A DNA stretch of 64,000 nt from Bryobacterales bacterium (GTDB taxonomy: Bacteria > Acidobacteriota > Terriglobia > Bryobacterales > Bryobacteraceae), in the NCBI GenBank assembly GCA_016789785.1, contig JAEUQE010000007.1:1-64000 (forward strand), given 5' to 3'. A program made the translations under genes and the position numbers. Every line of letters begins with the position of its first letter. The first letter of the stretch is position 1. Positions 29,445-39,152 of this stretch are shown piece after piece. Below the pieces are notes generated by a model. The model had not been told where the DNA came from and did not search any database. It saw only the letters and a list, made by a program, of their open reading frames with translations.

Positions 29445-30749
29445 ATGTTGACTCGTGCGGCAAGAGAGGAGGAACTGCGGGCGATCCTTCAAGGAACGCT
29501 GGTCCGGGAGGGTAGCCACAGCTACGCGTTGCTGTCGTTTCTGGCTGGCCGCGCTCTGAATGGGGCCACGGAATCGCTCAAGGAGTACACAATCGGCGTC
29601 GAGGTTTTCGGGAAGCCAGTGGACTACGACCCTCGTCTGGACGCGACGGTTCGGGTTGAGATTGGGCGTCTGCGGACCCGGCTGAACAATTACTACAACA
29701 GCGAGGGCGCAGGGCGTGAGATCCGCATCAGCATTCCCAAAGGCAGCTACTCGGTCGAATTCTTGCCCAATTTAGCCAGCCGCGCGCCAGTGCCCGAGGC
29801 GGCTTCCGGCGCTGAAGCGCCCGGCGCTCTGCCGCCAGAAATGCTGGCGGTAACACCCGCCCCCGATCCAGGGACACAACCCACCGCGGCGGGGGATCGG
29901 GCGTTTCTCAGATCCAGATGGCTATGGGGTGTACTGGTGGCTTTGGTTGCCGTTGCGGGAGGCTCACTGGCCCTCGTAAACCGGAACGGCTCCAATGAGG
30001 GAATCGAGCGGTTCTGGGCGCCACAGTTGAGCAGACGTCTGCCGACGCTGCTGGTGTACGGCACACCCATCTTCCTGAAGGTGGATGGTGCCTACGTCCG
30101 GGACCCTCACGGGAACTCGCCCGACGAGCTGTCGCGAAGCCCCGTTTTGGAAGGGATTATCGGCGCCCTGAAACCCTCCGAGGTCCGGCCTGTTTATCAC
30201 TTCACCGGATTCGGCGAGTTGGAGGCGGCGGTCCGTATCACCAAACTGCTCGCATCCCGTGGTGTTCCTGTCACACTCCGCAGATCGAAGGATGTCTCTT
30301 GGGAGGACCTGAAACGTGATCATGTCATCCTGCTGGGCGGTGCCAAGTTCAACCGTCAGATCCTCGATCTGCCGTACCGGTCGAAGTTCGAAAGCCGCTC
30401 GCGCCGGATCGTGAACCGGTATCCCGAAAAGAACGAGCCGGCTGCATATGCGACCACCAGTGACACACCGCATGGAGCCATTACCTCCGAGTACGCCTTG
30501 ATCTCGAGCTACCCCGGGCTCGCTCCCGGAAGCCGGCTGGTGGTGCTCGATAGCTCCTCGAGCGAGGGCACGAATCTCGCGTCGGAATACGTTACCCGGC
30601 CGGACCGGATGGCGGAGTTGTGGCAGCGAATGCAACCGCCGGACGACGCCGCGTATCAGATCGTCGTGAAGGGCCGCTTCCGCGATGGAGTTCCGATCAC
30701 CGTCGAGTACGTAAGTCATGCGGTTCTAAGAAACTCAGGACCAATGTAA
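29445..30749 (+). CDS. Membrane-anchored winged-helix-like regulator
   Basis: The product has 434 residues. The N-terminal part (SLKEYTIGVEVFGKPVDYD, then RVEIGRLRTRLNNYY) is the start domain I know from many acidobacterial proteins and resembles an adenylate-cyclase-associated winged helix or DNA-binding domain. A single membrane helix lies at about residues 159-179 (WLWGVLVALVAVAGGSLAL). The C-terminal 250 residues would be periplasmic and look like a ligand-binding domain with a DUF-type fold. The ATG at 29445 follows a GAGGGCGAG site. The topology suits a one-component sensor that reads an extracytoplasmic signal and regulates the divergent TonB receptor. This role is inferred from position. 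Confidence 0.65.
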   Translation: MLTRAAREEELRAILQGTLVREGSHSYALLSFLAGRALNGATESLKEYTIGVEVFGKPVDYDPRLDATVRVEIGRLRTRLNNYYNSEGAGREIRISIPKGSYSVEFLPNLASRAPVPEAASGAEAPGALPPEMLAVTPAPDPGTQPTAAGDRAFLRSRWLWGVLVALVAVAGGSLALVNRNGSNEGIERFWAPQLSRRLPTLLVYGTPIFLKVDGAYVRDPHGNSPDELSRSPVLEGIIGALKPSEVRPVYHFTGFGELEAAVRITKLLASRGVPVTLRRSKDVSWEDLKRDHVILLGGAKFNRQILDLPYRSKFESRSRRIVNRYPEKNEPAAYATTSDTPHGAITSEYALISSYPGLAPGSRLVVLDSSSSEGTNLASEYVTRPDRMAELWQRMQPPDDAAYQIVVKGRFRDGVPITVEYVSHAVLRNSGPM

Positions 30750-30802
30750 GTGGACTCCATCACGCGCGCGTACTTGACGCTAACTGGGAGGCAATGCCCA
30801 CC

Positions 30803-31801
30803 ATGAAAACTTACCTTCCATTCATACTCATCTCGGCAATTGCAGGCGGAGTTGCTGGCGCGGCGGAGTATGCCGGCTTGACAGGACCCGTTGGCGCCGG
30901 TCCCGAGGCGAAGCGGGTGAAGATGTTGCGAATCACGGAGCCCGGCGTTTACGAGAACATTCTGGTGGACGGAGAGTGGGCGGAGCAGGATCTGGTCCGC
31001 ATCCTTGCGGATAACGTCGTGCTCCGGAACTGTACCGTTCGCTATGGCCAGCGCGACGGCATTGAAGTCTACGCGCGCAATGTACGCATCGAGAATTGCC
31101 ACATCCACCATCTGCTCAACCAGACCTTCCAGGACCAGAAGGACTCGCACGGCATCACCGGCCGGCCGCTGGATCTCGTCGTCCGCAACACCGAGATCTC
31201 TCATGTGAGCGGCGATGCGATTCAATTCGACCCTGGCCGCAAGAGCGAGCCATATCCTTGGGATAAGGTGCTGGTGGAAAACTGCTTCCTGTGGACAGGT
31301 CCTCTGGATGCCGGCTATGCGGGCTTCCGGAAAGGTGAGCGTCCCGGCGAGAACGCCTTTGACAGCAAGGTGGACCCGATGGCGCCGCGCGCCACCATCA
31401 CGATTCGCAACACGCTCATGAAGGGTTGGGGCCACGGGCAGATTGGTAATGGCGCGGCTCTCAATCTGAAGGAACAGATCCACGCCATCGTCGAGAACAA
31501 TGTCTTCGTGGAGAACGACATCGCCTTCCGTTGTCGTGGCACGCTGGGAAGTGCGTGGGTAACTGCGCGCGACAACACCATCTACCAAACATCGCGCGCC
31601 TTCCGGCTTGAGCATCAGGTCAAAAATGTGAAGATCTCCGGGCTCGCGATTGGCGAAGGCGTCGGCCAGGTGTTCGACAATGCGCCCGGCCCTGGAGAAG
31701 GCTTCGAAGACCGTGCCCGGCGCACCGCGCCGCCACTGGCAAAGTGGCCGTACCGAAAGCTCCCTGTTGGCGAAGGGCACCAGAGCCGAACTCCGCGCTA
31801 A
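30803..31801 (+). CDS. Secreted right-handed parallel beta-helix protein
   Basis: The product has 332 residues and starts MKTYLPFILISAIAGG. GGGAGG lies about eleven bases upstream, whereas it is only two bases from the other ATG at 30794. A signal peptide is followed by repeated N-rich rungs such as NVVLRNCTVRYGQRDGIEVY, NVRIENCHIHHL and HAIVENNVFVENDIAFRC, diagnostic of parallel beta-helix proteins like pectate lyases and other polysaccharide-active enzymes. No catalytic set could be assigned. It probably acts on or binds a glycan in the periplasm or outside. It may be co-transcribed with the regulator 53 bases upstream. Confidence 0.72.
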   Translation: MKTYLPFILISAIAGGVAGAAEYAGLTGPVGAGPEAKRVKMLRITEPGVYENILVDGEWAEQDLVRILADNVVLRNCTVRYGQRDGIEVYARNVRIENCHIHHLLNQTFQDQKDSHGITGRPLDLVVRNTEISHVSGDAIQFDPGRKSEPYPWDKVLVENCFLWTGPLDAGYAGFRKGERPGENAFDSKVDPMAPRATITIRNTLMKGWGHGQIGNGAALNLKEQIHAIVENNVFVENDIAFRCRGTLGSAWVTARDNTIYQTSRAFRLEHQVKNVKISGLAIGEGVGQVFDNAPGPGEGFEDRARRTAPPLAKWPYRKLPVGEGHQSRTPR

Positions 31802-32069
31802 GCTGGAGGTTCATGCCAGCCTCCCGGCGAACCTCCCTTACCCGTTCTGCGTCTGTTGGGGCGCGGTGGGGAACGCGTGCCGGGAGTGGGCAGTCCGGAC
31901 GCTATGCAGCCTTATCTGCGCCGAGCCACCCATTTGGCTTGCTACAAATGCGTCCTGAGCCGGGCCTCGAAACCGCTCTCACAATTGAGGCGCATGCGCC
32001 CCGCCACTGGGACAAAGCCGCACCGAGGCAACCTCTCTCTGCACGCATGAAGAAGAGTGATCGATAAGC

Positions 32070-32978
32070 ATGGAGCACACCTCACCAGCCGAACCGGTGT
32101 TTTCCGGACCCATCGAAACGCCCGGCGTCTGGGCCAACCTGCGCCGTCTGTTCGGCCCGACCTTCCGCTATTGGATGGAAGTGGAGGTGCACGTCTATGG
32201 CTTCTCCATCGCCGCCAACGTGCTGCTTTCGTTCTTTCCGTTCCTCATCGTCATGGTGTCGCTGTGCCGCTACGTCCTGCACTGGAACGCCGCCGAACAG
32301 GCCATCTATCTCGCACTCAGTGATCTCTTCCCGGACGCCATGGGCGAGTATGTCGTCCGGAATCTGAAGGCTGTGTTCTGGACGCGCGGACCATTTCAAA
32401 TCGCCTCCGTGTTCCTGCTGTTCTTCACGGCCAACGGCGTGTTTGAGCCTCTCGAAGTCGCACTGAACCGCGCACTGGGCGTCAAGAAGCATCGCAGCTT
32501 TCTCATGAACCAGGTGGTCAGCCTGGGCCTGATCTTCGCATGCGGCGCACTGGTGATGCTGTCGTTCATCCTCACGGCGGCCAATCAAGAGTTTCTGGTC
32601 CGCCTGCTGGGCGTAAAGAGCACACTCGGCACCTTCCTCGCATCGGCTTTCTTCAAGCTGGCTGCGCTGCCCATCTCCATCCTGGTCCTGTTCGTGATCT
32701 ACTGGCTCCTGCCGAACACCAAGATCCGGCCCCGGCGCGTTGTGCCTATCGCGATCTTTGCCGGGCTTCTGCTGGAAGCGCTGAAATACCTCATCTTTCT
32801 TGTCTGGCCGTGGCTCAATCACAAGCTGACCAACGAGTACGGCCCGTTCAAATACTCCGTCATGATCGTCTTGTTCTCGTTCCTGGCATCCATGATCGTG
32901 CTCGCAGGGGCCGAGTGGGTGGGCCGTAACCGAATTGCACCATTGTCCGACACTTCGGTAGACTCTAATCACGAGTGA
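32070..32978 (+). CDS. yihY: YihY/BrkB-family inner-membrane protein
   Basis: The product has 302 residues with about six membrane helices. The N-terminal helix has the family pattern AANVLLSFFPFLIVMVSL, and the segment FTANGVFEPLEVALNRA followed by later helices with YWLLPNTKIRPRRVV is typical of YihY proteins, whose physiological role remains unsettled despite an old RNase BN label. The 268 bases upstream contain no supported gene. The oxidoreductase starts eight bases downstream, so the two may share an mRNA. Confidence 0.82.
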   Translation: MEHTSPAEPVFSGPIETPGVWANLRRLFGPTFRYWMEVEVHVYGFSIAANVLLSFFPFLIVMVSLCRYVLHWNAAEQAIYLALSDLFPDAMGEYVVRNLKAVFWTRGPFQIASVFLLFFTANGVFEPLEVALNRALGVKKHRSFLMNQVVSLGLIFACGALVMLSFILTAANQEFLVRLLGVKSTLGTFLASAFFKLAALPISILVLFVIYWLLPNTKIRPRRVVPIAIFAGLLLEALKYLIFLVWPWLNHKLTNEYGPFKYSVMIVLFSFLASMIVLAGAEWVGRNRIAPLSDTSVDSNHE

Positions 32979-32985
32979 GTTGCAA

Positions 32986-34356
32986 ATGCCAAAGAAGCCA
33001 TCTTCGTCTGACCTGACCCGCCGTGAAGCTGTCCAGATCGCTGGAGCGGCCACGGCTGCTGTAGCAATGACTCGCAAGGCGAAAGCCGCGCCTGCGATTC
33101 AAACGGTAAAGGCCGCCAACAGTGTTGTGAACTACGGTGTGATTGGCACCGGCGGCCGCGGCCAGTATCACCTGAAGCACTTCAAGAATGTGGACGGCGG
33201 CAAGTGCGTCGCGATCTGTGACGTCGACGACGCCGCGCTGCAGAAGGGATTGGCGGAAGCGCCTGACAAGCCGCAGACCTACAAGGACTACCGCGAATTA
33301 CTCACGCGGAAGGACATCGACGCGGTAGTGATCGCCACTCCGCTCTACACACACTTCCCGATCGCCAAGGATGCTCTGCTCGCCGGCAAGCACGTGTTCT
33401 GCGAAAAGAGCCTTGTGTTTAAGGCCGAGGAAGTACATGAGCTTCGCCAGATGTGCAACGAGCGCCCGAAGCAGGTGATGCAAGTGGGTCTGCAGCGCCG
33501 TTACAGCGAGTTCTATCAGACGGCGAAGCAGATGATCGACAAGGGCATGATCGGCGACGTGACACACGTCTACGCCCAGTGGCATCGCAACCCCGGCTGG
33601 ACCTGGCGCAAGAACAACTGGCGCTTGTTCAAGGAATTCTCCGGCGGCTTGACGGCGGAGCTCGCCTCGCACCAGATCGATGTGGCCGACATGATGTTCG
33701 GCGCGCATCCGGAGTTTGTGATGGGCGTCGGCGGGATCGACTACCACAAGGATGGGCGCACGGTATTCGATAACATCCAGCTCATTTTCAGCTACCCCAA
33801 GGGCCGCAAGCTGATGTACAGCTCCATCAGCACGAACAAGCACCTGTGCATGTTCCAGGGTCAGCGCACCGAGTTCGGCGAAGTGATCATGGGCACACAG
33901 GGAACCATCGAGATCACGGTGGGCACCGACAATGAGCCGGCACTTGCCCTGTGGTACTACGAGCCGGGTCCGAAGGTGTCGGACGCGAAGAAGGAGAAAG
34001 AGAAGGCAGTCGGCACTTCGGCCACGTTGCTCAGTACTGGGGCTGGTGGACGCCCGCTTCCGGTGCTCCTGTCACGAGATCAGATCTCCGACAAGGATAG
34101 CTTCCTCGCCCGCGAAATGAAGTTCGCCCGCCGCTGGCTCTACTCAAAGGGCGTCATGGTGCCCGAAGAGACGCGCAATCCGGTGGACGTGCAGTTGGAC
34201 GAATTCCTCAACAGCGTTCGCACCGGCAAGCGGCCGAAAGCGGATCTCGAGGTCGGTCTGGCCGATTCTTCCGCCGTAATCCTCGCCAATCTCGCGATGG
34301 AGGAAGGCCGCCGGGTCTACATGAACGAAATCGACAAGTTGGGCAAGAAGGCCTAG
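32986..34356 (+). CDS. Tat-exported Gfo/Idh/MocA oxidoreductase
   Basis: The product has 456 residues. The N-terminus carries a twin-arginine motif (LTRREAVQIAGAATAA). A Rossmann motif follows, VIGTGGRGQYHLKHF near residue 49, and the conserved EK of the catalytic lysine lies in HVFCEKSLVF near residue 145. The C-terminal alpha/beta domain contains SGGLTAELASHQIDVADM, which carries a catalytic histidine in the family. These enzymes oxidise or reduce sugars or inositols with bound NAD(P). Tat export of such enzymes is common in Acidobacteriota and Planctomycetota. The ATG at 32986 is preferred over the TTG six bases earlier. Confidence 0.85.
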   Translation: MPKKPSSSDLTRREAVQIAGAATAAVAMTRKAKAAPAIQTVKAANSVVNYGVIGTGGRGQYHLKHFKNVDGGKCVAICDVDDAALQKGLAEAPDKPQTYKDYRELLTRKDIDAVVIATPLYTHFPIAKDALLAGKHVFCEKSLVFKAEEVHELRQMCNERPKQVMQVGLQRRYSEFYQTAKQMIDKGMIGDVTHVYAQWHRNPGWTWRKNNWRLFKEFSGGLTAELASHQIDVADMMFGAHPEFVMGVGGIDYHKDGRTVFDNIQLIFSYPKGRKLMYSSISTNKHLCMFQGQRTEFGEVIMGTQGTIEITVGTDNEPALALWYYEPGPKVSDAKKEKEKAVGTSATLLSTGAGGRPLPVLLSRDQISDKDSFLAREMKFARRWLYSKGVMVPEETRNPVDVQLDEFLNSVRTGKRPKADLEVGLADSSAVILANLAMEEGRRVYMNEIDKLGKKA

Positions 34357-34385
34357 CTGCAAGATTCGCGTTTCCGTGAAAGAAT

Positions 34386-34406
34386 GGGGGTCCTATGCGG
34401 ACCCCC
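34386..34406 (+). promoter_or_regulatory. Hairpin enclosing the cupin gene start codon
   Basis: GGGGGTCC (34386-34393) and GGACCCCC (34399-34406) form a perfect eight-base-pair stem. The loop TATGC holds the first bases of the ATG at 34395. A T-rich stretch follows (GTTTTGCTTTTG). It could be the terminator of the oxidoreductase gene, which ends 30 bases earlier, or a structure that limits initiation of the cupin gene. Confidence 0.5.
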
Positions 34407-35258
34407 GTTTTGCTTTTGTGCCTGCTTCCCCTCGCGGCCAAAGAACCGCTCGAGAAGAGGATCGCGCATACGGATCCCGCAAAATACCGCGTGGCGAAAG
34501 CCGTTCACGGCGGCGCGGGTGAGTTGCACTATCAGGGTCTGTTTGACGCCGTTACGTTCAACACCAACGTGATCTTCCTCCATCGCGGGGTGCTTCCGCC
34601 CGGAGGCGGCATCGGCCACCACTATCACAACCATATGGAGGAGATGTTCGTCATCTTCGACGGCGAAGCACAGTTCACCGTGGATGGCCGGACCTCCCTG
34701 CTCAAGGGTCCGGCGGGCGCGCCATGCCGAATGGGACGCTCGCACGCGATCTACAATCCCACCGCCAAACCGGTGCAATGGATGAACATCGCAGTCGGCA
34801 GTATCAAGGGAAAGTACGATGCCTCGGATCTCGGAGATGATCGTGTTGGGGTGACGCTCGATCCCAAGCCCGTGTTCATTACGTTGCGGCTGGACAGGTC
34901 CCTGTTGAAGCCTACTGCCGCATTTCATGGTGGAAAAGGCACCGTGCAGTATCGCCGCGCCTTGCCACCGGAAGTGTTCTTCAGTAACTGGTCCTATGTC
35001 GATCATGTCGTGGTTCCGCCAGGCGCGTCCGTCGGCAAGCACCGTTCCGAAGGCGTGGAAGAGTTCTGGTATGTCATCAGCGGGTCGGGGCTTGCATCGG
35101 TGGATCAGGAGTCCGCCACGATCCGCCTGGGAGACGCAGTGCCGGTCTTCTTCCGCGAGGTCCATTCGTTTGAGAACAACGGAACAGAACCACTGGAGAT
35201 GATGGTGGTCGGCGTGGCGCGCACCAAATGGGCGTTGGATGTAACCGATGTGCCGTAA
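34395..35258 (+). CDS. Exported two-domain cupin protein
   Basis: The product has 287 residues with a short signal-like N-terminus (MRTPVLLLCLLPLAA). Two cupin barrels are visible. The first has GIGHHYHNHMEEMFVIFDGE as metal site and strand motif, near residues 74-93. The second has SVGKHRSEGVEEFWYVISG near 214-232. Each supplies the His/Glu ligands of cupin motif 1. Bicupins can be dioxygenases, isomerases or decarboxylases, and no specific reaction can be assigned. The start codon lies in the loop of a strong hairpin. It is convergent with the sialidase-like gene. Confidence 0.75.
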   Translation: MRTPVLLLCLLPLAAKEPLEKRIAHTDPAKYRVAKAVHGGAGELHYQGLFDAVTFNTNVIFLHRGVLPPGGGIGHHYHNHMEEMFVIFDGEAQFTVDGRTSLLKGPAGAPCRMGRSHAIYNPTAKPVQWMNIAVGSIKGKYDASDLGDDRVGVTLDPKPVFITLRLDRSLLKPTAAFHGGKGTVQYRRALPPEVFFSNWSYVDHVVVPPGASVGKHRSEGVEEFWYVISGSGLASVDQESATIRLGDAVPVFFREVHSFENNGTEPLEMMVVGVARTKWALDVTDVP

Positions 35259-35261
35259 CTG

Positions 35262-36464
35262 TCAGCTCGCCTTCACCCATGCGGAGTTCAACACCGCGTG
35301 ACGGATGGTCTTTCGCGGCTCCGTGTTCGGGAGGTGATTCAGGAACATCGAATACGACACGTGGATCAGCCCATCTTTGCTTTGAATCAGCGACGGGTAG
35401 TGGAACGAACTCGCACCTTGCCCTCGATTGTCCATTTCAACGCTTCGCTTCCACTTCCACGAGCGGCCCTCATCGTCGGACAGGCGCAGCACCAGATCGT
35501 GACGGCCACGTTCGAGATCGTTGTTGATCAGCGCCCAGGTGCCGTCCTTCAACACGATCGCATCGGAACCGCTACCCGGGTTGGGGATATCCGTATCCTT
35601 GACCGGAGACCATGTGACCCCGTTGTCCGCAGAGTCGCTCACATGCAGACGCTTGGGCGGCGGACCATTGTCGCGCATGTAAGCGACAAGCGAGCCGTCC
35701 TTCCGCCGCGTAATCGCAGGCTGGATATTGCCGAATCCCGGCAACGGATCGCTGCTGGTCCACGTGCGGCCGCCATCGTCGGTGATCGCCATGATCGAGA
35801 AGTCGTAGCCGTCGGAATAAAGAGGCACGATGATCCGGCCCGAAGGCAGTTCCACCGGATGGGCCCGCGTCATCCATCCCATCCGCGAGAAGTACTTGTC
35901 CTTGGCTTTCTTCAAACCCTCGGCTGCCCACTTGGCAGCCCGTTCGTTACCCGACTTCAGAAGCGGCTCCAGCGCTTCGGTCACCTTCGGCGCGAAATTG
36001 CGCGGCACGAAGAGCAGGGGCTCACTGGTCTGCCAGCGCGGCTCAGCCGGCCGGTCCCAATCGGAGGTGATCCGGTATTGCGTCAATGCCGTGTGCCATT
36101 CGTTGGCGAGTATCGTTTGCCAGATCAGCCAGAGCCGTTGGCGGCTGTCGACGAACAGGCATGGATTCGTATCAGGGAAGCCGGGCTGATCGGCCAGCAA
36201 AAACGGCGCGGTCCACTGCTTGCTGCCTTTGCGTTTTCGCGCGCCCAGCACCTGCACATCGTCCGCCGTGCGCTCGCCGGATCCGCGATACCAGCACGTG
36301 AGCAGATCACCATTCGGCAGCTCCACGATACAGGATGCGTGGTTGTGTTTCACATCCAACGGAAAGATGTTCTCCGCTTCGAAGACCGGAGCCGTACCAT
36401 CCGCACCCGCCAGAGCCCGCGCGGACACAAGGCCGGCGCCCGCGAGAAAGTCCCTTCGCAACAT
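35262..36464 (-). CDS. Tat-exported sialidase-like (BNR-repeat) protein
   Basis: The product has 400 residues with a twin-arginine leader ([11 protein letters not shown]). Features of the six-bladed sialidase propeller are present: [20 protein letters not shown] at the start, and Asp-box-like segments in [20 protein letters not shown] and [10 protein letters not shown]. Typical sialidase arginines cannot be verified by eye, so the activity may be on another glycan. Its start is only nine bases from the divergent amidohydrolase gene, so the two promoters overlap coding sequence. Confidence 0.78.
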   Translation of the reverse strand: MLRRDFLAGAGLVSARALAGADGTAPVFEAENIFPLDVKHNHASCIVELPNGDLLTCWYRGSGERTADDVQVLGARKRKGSKQWTAPFLLADQPGFPDTNPCLFVDSRQRLWLIWQTILANEWHTALTQYRITSDWDRPAEPRWQTSEPLLFVPRNFAPKVTEALEPLLKSGNERAAKWAAEGLKKAKDKYFSRMGWMTRAHPVELPSGRIIVPLYSDGYDFSIMAITDDGGRTWTSSDPLPGFGNIQPAITRRKDGSLVAYMRDNGPPPKRLHVSDSADNGVTWSPVKDTDIPNPGSGSDAIVLKDGTWALINNDLERGRHDLVLRLSDDEGRSWKWKRSVEMDNRGQGASSFHYPSLIQSKDGLIHVSYSMFLNHLPNTEPRKTIRHAVLNSAWVKAS

Positions 36465-36473
36465 AATGGGTTG

Positions 36474-38159
36474 ATGCTATCAAAACGGTTGGTAGTGCAT
36501 TGGGGGGTATGGCTTGTCATGACGCCGATGTTTGGGAATGCGGCCGGGAATGCGACGGGGTCCGCTGATCTGATCTTACGCAACGGACGGATCTGGACCG
36601 TGAACCCAAAGCAGCCCGAGGCCCAGGCTGTGGCGTGCTGGCGCGGCCGTATCCTTGCAGTCGGATCGAACCAGGAGATCGAGCCATTTGCCGGCCCCAC
36701 AACGAAGATCGTCGACCTGAACGGCCGGTTCACGATGCCCAGCTTCATTGACTCCCATGTGCACTTCTACACCGGCGGTACCCGTCTGGCAAGTGTGCAG
36801 CTTCGCGACGCCAAGTCAGAAGAGGAATTCCGCGACCGCATCGCTGCGTTCGCGCGAAAGCAGCCCAAAGGGCGTTGGATCACCGGCGGCGATTGGGATC
36901 ATGAGAACTTCGCATCCGCCCGGCTGCCCATAAGACAACTCATCGATTCCGTGACGCCGGATCACCCCGTCTTCGTCAACAGGCTCGACGGGCATATGGC
37001 GCTTGCCAACAGCGTCGCGCTACGGCTGGCGGGGATCAGCCGGGAATCGAAGGATCCGCCAGGAGGCGCAATCGTGCGCGACGCCTCGGGTGAGCCTACG
37101 GGCGTGCTCAAGGATGCCGCAATGAACGCGGTTTACCGGGTGATGCCGGATCCAAGCCCTGCGGAGATCGAGGACGGCGTGCGGGCTGCAATGCGCTACG
37201 CAAATCGCCATGGAGTCACCAGCGTGCATGACGTTTCGGCCGGGCCGGAGATCCTCGGTGTCTACCAGAGCTTGCTGCGGCGCGGAGATCTCACGGTGCG
37301 CATCTACGGTCTGCAGCCCCTGGCGCAATGGGAGAGGCTGGCGGCTGTGGGAGTGAATGCCGGTTTCGGCGGCGACAAGTTGCGGGTCGGCGGCCTGAAG
37401 GGGTTCTCCGACGGATCACTCGGCTCGACCACGGCATGGTTCTTCGACGCCTACTCCGACGCCCCAGGTAACTTCGGCCTTCCAAGCGACGAGATGATCC
37501 CTCCTGGAAAGATGCAGAAGAACATCATGGGGGCCGATCAGGCCGGGCTTCAACTGGCGATCCACGCCATCGGCGACCGGGCAAATCATACCGTCCTCGA
37601 AATGTTTGAAGAGACCATTCGCAAGAACGGCGCACGCGACCGCCGCTTTCGGATCGAGCATGCCCAGCATCTGCGTGCCGAGGACATCCCGAGGTTCGCG
37701 CGATCGGGCGTGATTGCCTCCATGCAACCCTATCACGCAATCGACGATGGACGTTGGGCCGAGAAGCGAATCGGCGCCAAAAGGGTGAAAGGGACATACG
37801 CCTTCCGGTCCCTGCTGGATGCGGGAGTGGCGCTTGCGTTCGGATCGGACTGGTTCGTTGCGCCAATCGATCCAATCCTCGGCATCTACGCCGCGGTGAC
37901 CCGGCGAACCCTGGACGGAAAGCAGCCGGGTGGATGGGTTCCGGAACAGAGGATCCGTGTGGATGAGGCGATCCGCGCCTATACCATGGGTTCTGCCCAC
38001 GCGAGCTTTGAGGAGGCTCAAAAAGGGTCCCTGGAAGTTGGCAAACTGGCCGATCTTGCGGTACTTTCGGAAGACTTGCTGACCATCCAACCAGAACACA
38101 TCGAGAAAGTCAGAGTGATGATGACGGTGATGGACGGCAAGATCGTCTACCAGGAGTAG
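36474..38159 (+). CDS. Amidohydrolase family 3 (YtcJ-like) metal-dependent hydrolase
   Basis: The product has 561 residues. A hydrophobic N-terminus ([19 protein letters not shown]) suggests export. The amidohydrolase metal site is [15 protein letters not shown], with further ligand motifs [19 protein letters not shown] and ALAFGSDWF, all typical of the YtcJ/N-substituted formamide deformylase group. It probably cleaves an amide or related bond in the periplasm. The open frame extends about 1.2 kb further upstream, but that part is antisense to the sialidase gene and has no family match, so the ATG at 36474 is used. Confidence 0.85.
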   Translation: MLSKRLVVHWGVWLVMTPMFGNAAGNATGSADLILRNGRIWTVNPKQPEAQAVACWRGRILAVGSNQEIEPFAGPTTKIVDLNGRFTMPSFIDSHVHFYTGGTRLASVQLRDAKSEEEFRDRIAAFARKQPKGRWITGGDWDHENFASARLPIRQLIDSVTPDHPVFVNRLDGHMALANSVALRLAGISRESKDPPGGAIVRDASGEPTGVLKDAAMNAVYRVMPDPSPAEIEDGVRAAMRYANRHGVTSVHDVSAGPEILGVYQSLLRRGDLTVRIYGLQPLAQWERLAAVGVNAGFGGDKLRVGGLKGFSDGSLGSTTAWFFDAYSDAPGNFGLPSDEMIPPGKMQKNIMGADQAGLQLAIHAIGDRANHTVLEMFEETIRKNGARDRRFRIEHAQHLRAEDIPRFARSGVIASMQPYHAIDDGRWAEKRIGAKRVKGTYAFRSLLDAGVALAFGSDWFVAPIDPILGIYAAVTRRTLDGKQPGGWVPEQRIRVDEAIRAYTMGSAHASFEEAQKGSLEVGKLADLAVLSEDLLTIQPEHIEKVRVMMTVMDGKIVYQE

Positions 38160-38251
38160 ATCTTCAGGGCTCGATTCCGTTACTTTGATTGAGGCGGGAA
38201 GGCCTGGGTGTCTTAAGATTGTTCGCCGATCAGCCGATAGGGGATTAGGGT

Positions 38252-38551
38252 ATGGTGAGTTCGCACGAAGACAGTGAACTGATGCTGAATCAGTTCAACA
38301 AGCTGATTCAGGAGTTGCTGAGGGGCACTGTGAATCGGAACACATTCCGTCCCTGGGAAATCGAAATCCTGCTCGATATCGAGCTGTGCAATCTGAAAGA
38401 CGGTAACAAGAAGGAGACACTTCGGCGCTACCAGAAGTCGGTACAGCGGCAGATGGAGAAGGGCGCACCAGCGCCCATAAAGCTCTCGGAGTATCTCGAC
38501 GGTCTAAAAGCGAAACGCGAAAGCCGTCTGATGGTCAACGGAAGCGAATAG
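38252..38551 (+). CDS. Small conserved hypothetical protein, first gene of a three-gene cassette
   Basis: The product has 99 residues, mainly helical, with acidic and basic patches (RPWEIEILLDIELCNL, KKETLRRYQKSVQRQME, PIKLSEYLDGLK). I believe similar small proteins occur in other acidobacteria next to ADP-ribosyltransferase-like genes, but this is from memory and unverified. It could be a regulator or a partner of the following two genes. The ATG follows an AGGGTATGG context with only a weak ribosome site. No membrane segment or signal peptide is present. Confidence 0.65.
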   Translation: MVSSHEDSELMLNQFNKLIQELLRGTVNRNTFRPWEIEILLDIELCNLKDGNKKETLRRYQKSVQRQMEKGAPAPIKLSEYLDGLKAKRESRLMVNGSE

Positions 38552-38587
38552 GTTCACCTCCGTCTGCCATAATGGAAGCGACAAGAA

Positions 38588-39134
38588 ATGCCGATCTACT
38601 ACCGGGGTGCCGGAGTGGGAACCTATTGGCACATCAATGACGCTCGGCTGACTGGGTTCAGCGCCCATGAACCTCAACGAGAGCCCAGCGTGCTACGCCT
38701 GATGAACCATGTCGCCCGCGGAACAACCCAAAGCCCGTTCATTTCGCTGACTCTCTCGTTCGGCGTAGCCTGCCAGTACGCACGTGCTGGCCGCAGCCGG
38801 AGCGGGTCCAAGAGACCCTATGTCTATCAGATCGAATTGCCGGACAACGCCGTTAGTCGATCCGGTGATTGAGGTCGCTAGACATCTCGAAGCCGCCACG
38901 TTCCCCTATCAGCACGATGGAATGCAGCAGTTCATCCTTGGCGTGGCCGAGCCACGACGCTTTCGCCGGGACCTCGAGCGGAAGGTGAACACTCCTCCCG
39001 GATCCCATGCGACACCACGACCTTCGAAACTGTCGATCGAATACGAGACACTTGTCCGCGCTCTGAGGGACGCCGAACTGTTGGCGCTCGGATACATTAA
39101 CAAATATGCCGTAGTTTGCCGATATCAGGTATGA
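38588..39134 (+). pseudogene. Frameshifted ADP-ribosyltransferase-like protein
   Basis: Two overlapping frames together make one protein of about 180 residues. The first (38588-38872) contains MPIYYRGAGVGTYWHINDAR and SPFISLTLSFGVACQYA, with the Arg of a YRG and an S-x-T-x-S pattern reminiscent of the ADP-ribosyltransferase fold. The second (frame of 38784-39134) continues with LVDPVIEVARHLEAATFPY, QHDGMQQFILGV and LSIEYETLVRALRDAELLAL. The junction falls at about 38840-38850, where one base must be skipped to move from IELPDN to LVDPV. This may be a real mutation, a sequencing error or programmed frameshifting. The enzymatic assignment is tentative. Confidence 0.6.
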
Positions 39135-39152
39135 GTGGATGAGGTAGCAACG

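Noticed and set aside
31802..32069. Possible short gene between the beta-helix protein and yihY
   Set aside because: Frames in this 268-base gap are short, Arg/Pro-rich and without a start site.
35298..36473. N-terminal extension of the amidohydrolase by 392 codons
   Set aside because: The extension is antisense to the sialidase-like gene and has no domain; the family starts naturally near the ATG at 36474.
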